From: Trichuris trichiura
Lineage: Eukaryota > Nematoda > Enoplea > Trichinellida > Trichuridae
Reading direction: 5' to 3'
Assembly (NCBI GenBank): GCA_037903355.1
Contig: JBAJFE010000039.1
Location: 62,001-126,000 of the forward strand
Length of the DNA: 64,000 nucleotides
The notes beneath the pieces are model-generated. The model was not told the origin of the DNA and did not search any database. It saw nothing but the letters and a program-made list of their open reading frames with translations. Shown one piece after another: positions 38,201 through 50,005 of the stretch. Made by a program: the position numbers and the translations under genes. The first letter of the stretch is position 1; the number at the start of each line of letters is the position of its first letter.

Positions 38201-41200
38201 TGAATCTGTCTCCATGCACTCTGATTAGCAAACCTCCGGAAACAATGCTCTTTTCGGAAGAAACACTCTTTACAATAGGATCTTCTTCATATGTAAACTG
38301 GCTTTTCGCAAAAGTCTTTTCCGCATTGTCAAAGCGAATTTCAATCCCTCCCGCACGTCCAGCAACGGAACTAGGCCCAGTGCGACAGCGGATCATGTCA
38401 ATCAGCTTGGTAATCACCGTACAAGGGACTCCGCCGACGGAAACGCTTATGTTGCTGCCAGCGTTCAAATGTTCACCGAGTATTGTTAACGTTGTACCTC
38501 CGGACTGAGGTCCGCTGCTTGGTTGAAACTCTTTGATCTCTGGGATGACGTAATGAAAGCTTTGATCAGAAATTGCAACATAGTCCATCACATCCTTAAT
38601 CTTGACTACTACTGGTCCGCTATGCGCCTTGCGGTGGTTCGCCGGACCAGTTACGCAAACAATGCGCGAAGATGTAACGTAAAGTTTGGCCACGGGACTG
38701 CACACAACGTTGTTTATGCGAACTGCGGTTTCTATTTCCGAAAAGTCTCGACCCAAATTGATTCCTTCAATTGTTACGTACGTACCACCCTCCACTGGAC
38801 CGGAAGTTGGGAAGAACTAGAAATGAAGCGCTATGCAAGTGGACGCAATGGACTGAATGACTGTAAGGAACCTTTGATATTTTTGGATTCGGGCAAATAT
38901 CCTTCTTGTGCAACCATCGAAAGGCATTTTCGCGGCAAGCCGAATTGATCGTACAACTCTGCTTGTTCATACACCAACCACATTCAAAATGCGGCGGCAA
39001 ATCGAGGCACAAACCACAATTGCTGGCCAAGCGTTCGCACTTGTATATGACAACTGAAAATATGCAGAATAAACAACACGTTTTAACGTAATCATTCAAA
39101 AAACCAACCTCTGACGTCCTGCGTGTTGTCCAACGCTTTCCCAGGAGACCAAGTGACGCTCAACTTTGCCGTCACATTGGGTAAATGATCAAAGTAGGAA
39201 AATTCCATTCTGTCGCAGTGGATTAAATCGCCGTCACGACGCGCCCTTAGCTTATGCCTGCTAGAACCTATTTCGAATTCACAAGCAAAATCAGTCTGGA
39301 AATCCTGAAGACAAATGAATGACCAAAAAAGGTAAACAGCCGACAACTCGAACGAACCAAAAGATTCACAACACGAACGGTAACCGCGTAGGCGAAACCG
39401 GATGGCACGTGAATTACAGGCTTATCTCTGGCTATGATATGCGGGCAGAAGGAAGGTCCTTTGCGTGGAGACAAGCCAGCGCTGTTCAGACTGTCAATAA
39501 CATAAGGGCCTCTGCAGTCTTCTTCCGAGTTGGCAGTACACTGAGAGCTTTCGGGGCACCAGTCACAATCGAACTGAGACGTGACGCACTGTTGACACGT
39601 TTTGAAAGTTGAGCAATCGTAGAAAGTGAAATTGGTGGCAGCAAAGTCCGCGCTGTTGTCCACTTGTATGCTCAGTATTGAAGTTATAGCATCTGTAGAA
39701 GGTGAAGATTTTTAAATAAACTTTTCTAATACAGCGTACGCTTTACTTACGCTCGCCCGCTGGCATAGGCTGTAGGAGATCGGTCTGCGGAGTAGTACAA
39801 GAAACTAAGCCATTTGACGGACTTGACGCACCCGTAATGTGTCGCTTCGAACCAATGGTAAAGACGCATGATAACTGTCCAGTCACGGCAGGCAGGTTGA
39901 GTACTGTCAGTTTTAACTGAAGAGACGTTGCGCTTGTTAGGTAAAGAGGGAAAGTTTTACGATGTTTCAAGTCAAAACACTTCCAAACATTTAGCTTTAA
40001 GTGCAGGCGACTAACTTTTATTAGTAATAAATAAAGGTGAGCTCTACTCAATACACCAATGATTCTCAAGAGACGGTTCAGAGTCCCAGGGAGCCATAAA
40101 CCCTAAGGAGGTCACTGACTCTGAAAGCCAAAGATAATACAACGCTCCTCGTTGAAATGCTCAGCAAAGGCTTAGGAAGAAAAATTGATGGAAGACAGCC
40201 TCCCTACTTATTTCCCCTGAAAGTTTTCTTGCTGTCTGCACACTCGCGACGAAAGCTTAGTCAGTCTCTCAAGGGAAGGACAGTGCTAACCCCAAAAAAA
40301 GGGACACTGATAAACGCCCGGAGAGCCAGGAAGAAACGTCAAAAAATGGCAGGAAAAGAAACTAGGAAAAATGGTCTCAAACGTTTTTTACGCCTTCCGT
40401 CCTAGCTTCTTTTTCCGCCATTTTACTCCGGCCAATCAAATCAGAGGGTGATAGACACCTCACCATTGTAAAAAAAGCCAAGTCTATCCCTGAGAAATAC
40501 TGTAGCACCCTAACAACTTTTAGAGCAAAATTGTTCAGCTCAGAGTATTTTGTTTAAAAAATGTAGTACTTTTAGCCTGGCTTTTCCAAAAACACGTCAA
40601 CGCTAGACTTTTATTCCATTAATGGCAATACATGAACAGATGCACTAGCTTTCATCGTAGGGTCATTACAGTAACATTTCGGTCTAAGAACTTGGCTTAG
40701 TACACTCTCTAAATCAACAACTGTACGCATATTAGTAGGAGGCGCAGTTAATGACAACCGTCTCATGAAAGGCGCGCCAGCGCTAGATTAAACCGCCAAA
40801 CATATCTAACCAAATCAAAAGTTATCCAAAAGACGGCTATCATTTTATGAAAGAATACGGAAACAATGCAGCAACTAAGACTGAACTACAAGCAATGGGT
40901 TTTTCGTATATTGAGGTGAACGACTTAAAGGCGACGGAGTCTGCGTGCTGAGCAAGTCTTCTTATAGCTTTATGTGCATAGAGCTTTTTACAAAAAAAAT
41001 CGGTTTCACCGAAACGAAGATTTTCCCAGTCGGCTAAGCGGACACGGTTTACTGCAACATGTTTGACTTTCACGTTTTTCAGCTTAACAACTTTACGCAA
41101 GTCAAAATCAACAGAGTAATCAAAAAGAGAAATTTAACAGACGGACAAACATTTCTGAAAACAACCTCGTTTCGCATTACACAATCGCTGGTAGCTGACA

Positions 41201-43207
41201 ACACAGCAAATCCAAATCTAATTTTAATAACTGACTTATATGGGAGAAATGCCCATATTCTGATGTAGTAGTCGATAAAACAAAGCAATACGCCCACTGC
41301 GAATGAACTTCTAAGAACCAACCCACAACCTATCACATTGCTTGAAGAAACAGACTGCACTACATGCATAAATGCTGCAGTACGAAAAGTGTAAAGATAA
41401 ATTTTAGAATAAAAGCAAAATTTTCCTCACGTATTTGGTCGTTGATATTTGAATTTTGTCCGGATCCGCTTTAGCGATGGAAGTGCACTTGGAATCTTTG
41501 TAAGGCAACCAATGGGACTTGCAGCTCTCTTGCACGCTGCAACGGCTTTCCAAGGAACACCAACCGCAGTAAGGGTCCAAAGCGTTAAGGCACTGTTGGC
41601 AACGTTCGTAACGATGGCACTGCTCGACGCGCATCTTTGCTACCTGCAAAGTCAATTCCTAAGCAACTATCCTGGCCGTAAACATGTCGCCTACCACACG
41701 TTCGGTCATTGCGTAAACGAACATGTTAGTTTTGTCAAACTGAACAAAAGGAAGAACGCTGCGTCCCGGATCTATCAAGACAGTTTCATAAACAACGGCC
41801 GAGTTTGCCGACTGTACTACCGCCTATACTTCCAAAAATAATTGCCAGAAAAACAATCTTGGAGCCTACCTTTTTCAGGCGACCATCGTGCGTCCCCAAA
41901 AATGCTACAGTGTACATGTGCGTCGTTGTCGTCGCAACGGCGGTTAGCTGCACATCTTCCTCTACCAGAGCCGCGTCCTGTTCAATCGGCGTAGAACCAT
42001 CAAAAGGATAGTTTATTTCAGTCCCAAATTCAATAACTTTCTTCAGCGGGATATTCTGAGACAAGAACGCGCTGAGCTAACTTGGAAAGGAAAAAAAGCG
42101 CAGGCGCCGCCTACTTACCGTAGCTAAACATCGCTTTCCAGGCTTGAAGTGACCCAACCCTCGCTCGCCTTCTCCTTCGTTGCAAACCTTAATGTTTTCC
42201 AGAAAACGCTGATTGATGGACGGCAGCGAGTAGACACAAAGTATGGAACGCTGGCCGGGCTGATTTCGTTCGCCTTCGACATTCGGCGAAAACAGAACGT
42301 ATAGAACGTCGTCCTCTGTTCGTATGCTGAAGTTTCGCGCCAAATCGAAGCCAGCTTTGCCCAGGTAAGCTGCCGTCGCCAAAGTGTACTGGTGCGAATT
42401 CCCGCCGGCTTTGCATTCAAGCGCCAATTCGCTATACGTGTAGTAATTCCTATCGTGTTGACTAACCCGTATCACTTTGCTGTGGTAAAGAGACTGCCGA
42501 TCGCTAGCACGCGGCGCTCTGCTAATGAAGTAGCTAAAGTTCGTCGAACTAAACCCGTAAATATAGGCGATGTCAGGTGGGCTATCCTGGAAATGGACGC
42601 CCGTTTCGGTTGTCACCGTCCTGTGAACTTTTCTCATCAAATTATTCTCATCCAGACTGTACGTGCCCACGGCCGCTATTTCTTTTTCTTCACCGCCACC
42701 GGAAGTTGCCGCGTAGAATGCCTCCTTGCCGAGCGGGCCATCGGCAACGAAAGCTACGGATGTCGTTGAATCCCAACGAAAAATCGGCTCACCAATTCGC
42801 TCCTCCGCTACAGACACGTTGTACAAATCATGCATTCGACAAGAGGCGGGCAGGTTGTCGCAAACAATGAGTTTCGTTTTTTTGTGGTAAATGACAAGAG
42901 CTCTGTTTTGACTGTCCGGTAGCTTTTGGTTTACGCATAATCCACCCTGACGAACGGTGCATACTTGCGAATCCGGCGTTGGTGCTGTGTTCGCTTGACT
43001 CTCCAGCCGCAAATCCGGACTGAGCTGATACACCCTATTGACTCCAGCGACATATACGCGGCCCGTGTACAAACGCTCAACGACCAATCGCTGCAATGGA
43101 TAGTCGGTTGGATTGGTAAAAATGCGCTGGATTTCGTCCGTCCCGCAAGCGGTCATTAAAACAAGGAGCAACGAGCAGAGACCGACCAACCTCCGCGCCG
43201 TGCCCAT
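35214..43207 (-). CDS. PLXNA: Class A plexin, semaphorin receptor
   Basis: Plexins are single-pass receptors for semaphorins that guide axons and epithelial cells. Exon 1 (43207-42120) starts with the signal peptide [15 protein letters not shown] and carries most of the sema domain, including [12 protein letters not shown] domain 1 is at 41.5-41.65 kb ([20 protein letters not shown]), PSI 2 at about 39.55 kb ([14 protein letters not shown]) and PSI 3 at about 39.0 kb ([16 protein letters not shown]). A single large exon (about 38.8-36.65 kb) holds the IPT repeats ([33 protein letters not shown]), the membrane helix ([20 protein letters not shown]) and the first GAP half with the arginine-finger context [15 protein letters not shown] Rho-binding region follows. 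The exons at 36.4-35.2 kb finish the RasGAP fold ([37 protein letters not shown]). A tail of about 50 residues follows the usual plexin end. The intron at 40.07-41.41 kb is enlarged. Confidence 0.96.
36582..36609. repeat. (TA)n microsatellite in a plexin intron
   Basis: A run of about 13-14 TA units lies in the intron that separates the large membrane/GAP exon from the exon beginning near 36.47 kb. Confidence 0.95.
40070..41403. other. Enlarged plexin intron
   Basis: It lies between the PSI 1 exon and the exon with [19 protein letters not shown]. It contains one hairpin element (40341-40425) and no recognisable exon. Confidence 0.6.
40341..40425. repeat. Hairpin element (family C) in a plexin intron
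   Basis: The arms AAAAAATGGCAGGAAAAGAA plus ACTAGG (from 40341) and CCTAGCTTCTTTTTCCGCCA plus TTTTA (from 40401) are inverted repeats with a loop of about 35 bases. The outer arm is like those at 61.64 and 25.97 kb. Confidence 0.7.
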
Positions 43208-46200
43208 CCCGAACTGGGCTCTGGAAACTGCCGTTTAAAGAACGGTGCGCTGAAAAGCAGAAAACTTGTTTATAAGAAAGAAGCCAAAAGACGAACATGT
43301 TGAGCGAACGCGGAGAAATTTCCCAAATCGCAGATAGACAGAGAGAGAGCTTGAAAAACAGCCTGTCGTCAAACAACGACTAGTGCAAAGAAGGGCTCGC
43401 TAATCGGCAGCAAACGACAGGATGTGCGTCCAGACGCCACGGAAAACGGCCCAGTTGACCATGGGTCAAACAACTGCAGTACATAATGATCGACGTCGGG
43501 TCAAATACGCCTGCGGGTCAACAGCAGGCCACGGGAACCAAACATACGGCCCATGCGTGGTTGCATCATCACAGGTCGGGGCGCCGACGTCCAGAGTTGT
43601 CAAGTACCGTAGAGGTCATGGTGAACAAACACCAGGGGATCGGAGATGCAAGACGAAAAGGAAATGTAATAAGCCACAATTAGGGAAACGTCCACCGAAA
43701 GTTACGGTCTGTTAGTCTAACGATACAATAAGAGAGGTCCAAGAGGGCGAGAGAGGAGGGAATGCGTCCAGCTAATCTGACCGCTTGAACAGGTGACCAA
43801 GCACTGTTGCCCTCTCTTCAAACCCATCATTGACCGAACAGATTAGCTCTATTCACGAAAAGCTGGGCGATAAATGATTACTGGGACGCACAACGTGAAC
43901 GTCTGTTTAACCCTTCCTGTGCACCCTGCTCACCCCCTTCAACACCAGCCACTCCCACCGTCGCTAGAGAACTGGCTTGATGAAACTATGACAAGAATTT
44001 TCTCAAAAATTGCCACGGTAGTTCGCTACAATGACAGTGATTCAATTGAAAAACTGTGAATGCGACTGGGAGGCGAGCGATGAATCATTATGAATGGAAA
44101 AAGCTGGTTGACTAGAAAAATGTGTTACGCCGGAGGCGATCGCCCAAATACTATTCGCAATGCATCATTTCGCTAGCAGACAATCGTTCTTTACGTCAAG
44201 CCGAGCCAGCCGACTGCATCGATGAATGAACGAAGAACATTTAAACGTTTTCCGAGCAGCGCGTTAAACGCTCGCGCCTATACCCGCCAGCTTTTTTTGT
44301 ACATCGTTGCAGCCGTGCTTCATCACCCTGGGCGAACAATTGCGCCAGCTTTCAAGGCTTCGCGTCTAATAATAGATGGTCGAAACTTTCGCAATTGCTC
44401 CCGCGAAGGTTCGATTTTATCCATTGCCGAAGGCCGCAGCCGTTCTAGTTGAACTGACTAAAATGAGGCAATCAGTTAATGGACGATTAGTTGTCTAGGG
44501 GGCGCCCTACCAGCCGCTCTTCGGCTACATGAGAAAAAGAACCCTATGCAAGTGATTTCAGTTATAACTAAAGGCGCCCAAGCTGGTCATCGTATACCAA
44601 GTGCAAACTCATGCCAACTTGCTTACCAATACATTTAGGTTGACCTAAGCGAAAGAGGGCGTCAAAATGGACATACGTGCAACGAATGAAAGATGTGTGA
44701 ATGGGCGTACAACTAACGGATAGCTGACAAGCAACTAACCAGCCGGCAAATCGAAGCTGAGCATCAATAAACTTGACGTCAGCGTTTTCCTACGAAAAGA
44801 ATGACGTTGGCAGCTGATCGTTGTCGAAAAGTTAAACACGATTTCGGCTTATCTATTTCGTAAGAAAGATCAAGAATCAAGACAAGAAAGAAAGCTAAAG
44901 AAAAGAATAGAACGCTAAGCTGATTGTGTGATATTGACACGGATGCGGAAACTGTTAGTTCTTCAGATGAACGACTGCAAAAGGCTCTCTTTCGCTGGAA
45001 AATTGAAAGCTTTCAAAAATAGTCAAAAAAATTCATACGCGAAACAAATATTGACTCATTCACAGATCGACTAGCTAAAACGTTATTTCGATTGACCTTT
45101 CCGTGGTAGCTGCAGGTGTGGGCTTCGACGTACCGCACCAAGTACAAGGATGGAACAAGCACTGTTGGAAGAAGATAACGTTCTGCCACCGACGAGAACT
45201 TAACGTTTCCACAGAAAAAGTGGCGCTGCTCTTGGCAGCAATCCAAACGCGCAAAAGAACTTAAAAACTAGTCTACGCCTGCAGCCGAGGTTAGACGGAC
45301 AACATTCCTGCACATTGAATCAGCGAAAAGTTTAAAAGTCACTTCGCATCTTACGCGCGCCGGAGCAGACAAACTCCACCCGGAGCAGGTTGTTTCTCGC
45401 TTGTTCATGCAAATGAAAAGGTCCATACGTCGCCTTGATTGCTAAGGGTCGAACAATTGTGACCACCATGATCATTTCAAGACACAAAACCGGCTCAGTG
45501 GCCCTATCTAACTTCAACCGAATTTGAAAAGGCGCAGTTTTATAACTGCTAACGAAGGTTGTCCGTCAACCGCAGCAGCGAAACGCGTCGGCACACTCGT
45601 ACATTTGTCTTTTTGTGATAGTAACACATCGAACAATTGCCTTGTCATGTCGAGGCGTCGTAAGGAAACGAGGACAAGTTTCCACCCTACAAGCTGGGGT
45701 AGGATATTTGCAGTCGAAAGTGCCAAGCGGTGCTATTGTTGCCTAGGAGGTTTAAGCTCGTCATGTGTTGTGTGGCAGGAAGTTTAATGCGCTGGATCAA
45801 GCGACTTAAGCCGGAAAAACGAAAAGCCATCTCAGCGCCTGATGTTATTGAGGTAACCTTAAGCAAGCAGTTTGGGACGTCAAACTGTAGCAAAAACGTT
45901 CATCTGCAAACCGGGAAGTATTCAAAGAAAATGAAGCCAACAGCCTGTGTTCTGCCAGTTCAAGCAAGTCGGTGAACATTTCAAGTCTTGCTCGCGGCAA
46001 ACGTTTTCGAGAAAAGGGAAAGAATGCCAATCGAGGACAGCAATTAAATAAACCGCTGTCTAGGAAGGCAAAAACTGACTACCGCTGGTTTCGGAATGAA
46101 AAGTTCGAACTATTCAATGGGAAAGAAGAATAATGAACCCTTTCGCGTCGGGGGTTCAGTTCATTTTCTTCAGGCAAAGGTCAAAGAGTCCGTGCGATCT

Positions 46201-47926
46201 GATCTAAAGTGCCAAAGGGGAAATACCAGCCATAGAATTTACTTTTCAGCAAAAATGACATTATTTAGGTTAAAAAAGACAAAGTTACCGTTTTATTCGC
46301 CTTGTATAGCAATACAGGCGACAAGAGAAAGCGGAAAGTTCATTACGCCAAAATGCATCAACAGAAACAAGAGAGCAGACCTGTCGAGAGTGAAGAAATG
46401 CTAGTTTCATTGAGACGGAGAGAGAAATAATTGCCATGCGCTGTACGTCATTATATAAGAACATTCTATGACAAGACAAGGTCATAGGTTCCGCATGGAC
46501 GACAAGAACAAGTTGGGCGCAACGAAAACAGCTACTACTCACCTGACTTGCAGCTTCTCTCGAGAGACGAAAAATGCACCTTAGCGACCATGCTGATAAA
46601 CAAAGGTCATTATTGTATTAAACAGTAAGAAAGACACTGTATTACTCGAAAAGCGATGTTCACCGCTAGTCATTGAAAGGTCATTAATTTCAACTTTTCG
46701 AACTGGTCAATTCATTCCAGATGGAAAACGCTGGGTAATTATAATTGACCAATACTAGTTGACAAATCAACGCAAGCATGATGCTTTCCAGGCCTTCTGA
46801 AGGTGCGCTCAGGACCAGTCAACAAACAGTTTGGCATTGAAACAAAGTCATTAGAAGCAAAAATATTCGAGCTGCAACCTGCCAGACGTATTTGTCTTAA
46901 GACATTAGCGAAGAGCAGACTTCAGGAACGAACAAAGCGAAATGTTCGATAGCAACGCGAGACTGTGAAATTTAGCAGGGCAAAACGAGAAATTGACAAA
47001 GCAAACAAACGACTTCAAGCTAACAACTTGTCAGCTCCAACGTTTAAACTTAGCCTCTTTGCGATAGTAAGCCAACGATTAGCAAGTAATAGGAAATTGC
47101 AGATGAAATTGCGCCCTATCTTTAGCATGTTATTGGTAAAACAGCCTTGTTCTTACTTACGTAAGCCGAGGGAGCTCCCTATTTTAGGCTGACGACGGGA
47201 CTAGAGCATCCCGAAAGTTACGTAAGTTCGTTCTCTGTCAAAGTCCTGACAATTTGCTCATTCATTCGTTGGTATGGCGTTTGCGTTGGTTTTATATACA
47301 GATAACAGATACAGAAAGTCTGTACAGCCTACTATAAACGAGAATAAAAATTTCTCAAGGCTTGCGTCTAATCACGCGCAGCTGAACACAGTTTATGTAC
47401 CTGCCTTCTACTTCCACGAAAGCGAGAAGTCTTAATCAGCAACATTTCACTGATCAATTAAAAAATCTTCGTTTATTAAACAGTTTTAAAAAGTTTCCAT
47501 TTGATGGGGAGTCGAACTTAGTTCTCAGAAGTCTCGCTGGCAGAAAAGTTGAAAAGTAATACGATGACTATCTCTGTCGATTAACTCCAATTTATTTATT
47601 TAATTTTATTTCCGCTAAGTTGGAATTTTACCGTAAATAACCTCACGCTACTATCCATCATTGTCGTTTCCGACTTTTGTAATACACTTGGACAATGGTA
47701 AGGATCGGCAACAGAACATGAACATCATAAATCGGTATTACCAGCACAAAATTGTATTGTGAGTTTTTCTGGCGAAAAAATACGAGTTGGGTAATTCTGT
47801 TGTGCACGAGGGGTGTATAAGTGTTTAATACGCTGCATGGGTCGTAAATGTTCAGCGTATCGCAGATTACAAGCAGGTCTACTGACGTAGCGCCTCACTG
47901 GTAAACGAGCAGTCTCCTTCTTACCA
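43208..47926. other. Long region between divergent plexin and DPH7
   Basis: About 4.7 kb with no gene I can defend. It should carry regulatory DNA of plexin. The stretch at 43.4-43.8 kb is GC-richer than its surroundings. A truncated family B palindrome with a well-formed ribozyme-like block lies at 47.19-47.31 kb. Open frames around 45.5-46.4 kb are short, overlap on both strands and match nothing I recognise. Confidence 0.5.
47189..47315 (+). mobile_element. Half copy of palindrome family B with ribozyme-like block
   Basis: The block reads CTGACGAC, GGGA, an eight-base loop, TCCC and GAAAG (47189-47217). About 30 bases later comes the family arm TTGCTCATTCATTCGTTGGT, followed by outer-arm sequence with TATATACAGATA. 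The same order is seen in the right half of the 12.3-kb element. The left half is absent. Confidence 0.65.
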
Positions 47927-49024
47927 ATGCTGGATATTCGCCTTGAAAGCGTATGCGAAAATGTATCAGTAGCGACTCTTCCATATAAAGTAGATTTTGT
48001 CGAGTGCTTTCAAGCTGACAATGGAAACAGCCCGGTTATAGCTTGCGCAATGTATGAACTGTTTGAATCTCGTTCCGAGAAACGAGGTGGCGTTTGCGTC
48101 TTAGGATACGAAGACATGAAGACACTGTTCTGCCATGCAGAATGCTATGGCGACGCATTATACAAGCTTACCTGGCTTGACTGTTGTTCAATTCTAGCTG
48201 TTAGTAGCTGCGGTGATTTATGCGCCTTTCGATGGTGCGAACATTCCTTAGTTCGTTCATTCGCTATTAACATTGTCAACACGTCACTGACATCAATCAG
48301 TGTTTCAAAGCAGCCGCACCTAACTAATTCAGGTGTTCTGATTGGCGATGCTCTCGGCAATTTGCATTTTGGCCGGATTGGGACTGAAACTTTCCAATCC
48401 GATTTCTCCTGGTGCGGACATTGGTTAACCTATGGCGGCAGTAGAAACTGCGAAACTATGTGCACTGAGATGGACCGAAATAATGCTTTTATCGTTTACA
48501 GTGGCGGAGATGATTGCCAGTGGAAAAGCTGGGATTTGAGACTGCCTGTTAGGAAACCACTTTATGTAAACAAGTTTCATTCCGCCGGTATAACCTGCTT
48601 GTTTGACAATGCCAGTGAAGTATTATTTTGCGGTAGTTACGACGATTCGCTTTCCGCTTGGGATAAAAGAAGTCTGACCAAACCTGTTGATCATATTCAC
48701 GTTGGCGGTGCAGCGTGGACAATGCGATCCGACAATGAAGGTGCATCGAGACGTATTGTTTGTGCATGCATCCACCAAGGCATTGTAGAATTCGTAACTA
48801 CAGAGAGTGGGAAGATAACATTACGCTGCATGGATAGCGTTCTTGGATCCCAGATGGTTTATGCAGCCGATTGGTTCTGCCCGAAGGAAAATAGCGTTGT
48901 TGCTTCTTCGTACAGTGACAGAAAAGTGCATTTATTGAGACTGCCTTCAGGTTTGAATAAATGCAGTGATCCTTTAGTACCCACAGATTGTCTCAGTGAA
49001 GATAGTACCTGTCACGGAGAGTAA
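47927..49024 (+). CDS. DPH7: DPH7/WDR85-like WD40 protein of diphthamide synthesis, intronless
   Basis: DPH7 is the methylesterase that converts methylated diphthine to diphthine before the final amidation on elongation factor 2. This single open frame gives 365 residues. WD-type repeats are visible: LTWLDCCSILAVSSCGDLCA (about residue 85), VYSGGDDCQWKSWDLRLP (about 190) and ITCLFDNASEVLFCGSYDDS followed by LSAWDKRS (about 225-250). ACIHQGIVEF and YAADW come near residues 285-320, then SVVASSYSDRKVHLLRL. GGDD..WDLR, GSYD and the late YAADW fit DPH7 proteins. Unlike every other gene here it has no intron, so it may be a retrocopy. Other WD40 proteins are possible. The first ATG of the frame is used. 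Confidence 0.8.
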   Translation: MLDIRLESVCENVSVATLPYKVDFVECFQADNGNSPVIACAMYELFESRSEKRGGVCVLGYEDMKTLFCHAECYGDALYKLTWLDCCSILAVSSCGDLCAFRWCEHSLVRSFAINIVNTSLTSISVSKQPHLTNSGVLIGDALGNLHFGRIGTETFQSDFSWCGHWLTYGGSRNCETMCTEMDRNNAFIVYSGGDDCQWKSWDLRLPVRKPLYVNKFHSAGITCLFDNASEVLFCGSYDDSLSAWDKRSLTKPVDHIHVGGAAWTMRSDNEGASRRIVCACIHQGIVEFVTTESGKITLRCMDSVLGSQMVYAADWFCPKENSVVASSYSDRKVHLLRLPSGLNKCSDPLVPTDCLSEDSTCHGE

Positions 49025-50005
49025 ATCATAGCTCATGAGTATGGCACCTGGCTGAGCAATATTTTCTTTCCCTTTTGGTTCAAAATTTTCCTCATAACTG
49101 ACGATCCCAGTTTTTCTGCTTTGCCTGTGGGCACATGGAGCTAATGTCTGTATCCCTGTTGAGGCAACTTGGCTAAGGTGTTATCACACGCAATGAGGCG
49201 TCTGATACCTTTCTGCATCCTAGCCCCACTGCCCTATTTCGTTGACGAATATATGTTCGCAAATCGTTTCACTTGACCATGAAGCAAGGAAGCTTCGAAA
49301 GGAAGGAGTACATTTTCTGAAATTTCATATGAACCTTTATACATCTTAACAGGTCATGCCAATGAAAAAGGAATGAAACTTTTGTACCTGTTAGAAGACA
49401 CCACTTTTTTCATGACTGATAAGATACCCATGATCTCACCATATTGTTAAATAACATTTGTTGACCAGCGCTGGCATGACATCCACCATCGGCGTAATAT
49501 GGCAGTATTCCACATGGAAACCGATGACAAACTCAAGGGATATTACTAAACGCAGTGGCGAGACGGCGCGAATCACCGGTTCCCGTCTTCAGCGCATCTC
49601 CGGCCATTGTAAATAGTTATTATTCAGCTTTGTCAGGAACTTTTCCAGCACCCCTCCTAAGTAGGTGTTCAAAGAAAAACCACTTTTAGCCAGTCCTATT
49701 TAGAATAGGCACCACTTATATTTTCTAATAAACACATAACGAAATAACTTCTCTTTCATCGTGCAGGTGCTGCATTTGAAGACTTAATTACTCAACCCAT
49801 GGCTTCGACTTGACGATGGTGCAAGAAGGTGCGAAAGATTTTAAGTAGCAACGATTTTAAATTGAAATCTTACGTAATCGCATAGGGAATAGAATGGCAC
49901 GACGTCATATAGAAGTTCTGCTCAACAGGGAATGGATACATTCCTGAAATTGGTCCACTCAGCATGCGCCAGCCAGGTGGGCAATCAATATCCCTATTTA
50001 AAAAG
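49025..50005. other. Region between convergent DPH7 and DNAJC12
   Basis: No gene is seen. It contains a decayed CTGAAGACGGGAACC stretch on the minus strand near 49565-49590 without the GAAA half, and an AATAAA-like signal near 49727. Confidence 0.45.

Noticed and set aside
38523..38948. Plus-strand open frame of 141 codons
   Set aside because: It lies antisense to the large plexin exon, whose protein is clearly conserved; codon pattern explains the open frame.
42392..42870. Two overlapping plus-strand frames (125 and 97 codons)
   Set aside because: Antisense to the plexin sema-domain exon, with no family features.
45514..46542. Cluster of short frames on both strands upstream of plexin
   Set aside because: None has a recognisable domain, splice pattern or partner exon; they overlap each other on opposite strands.
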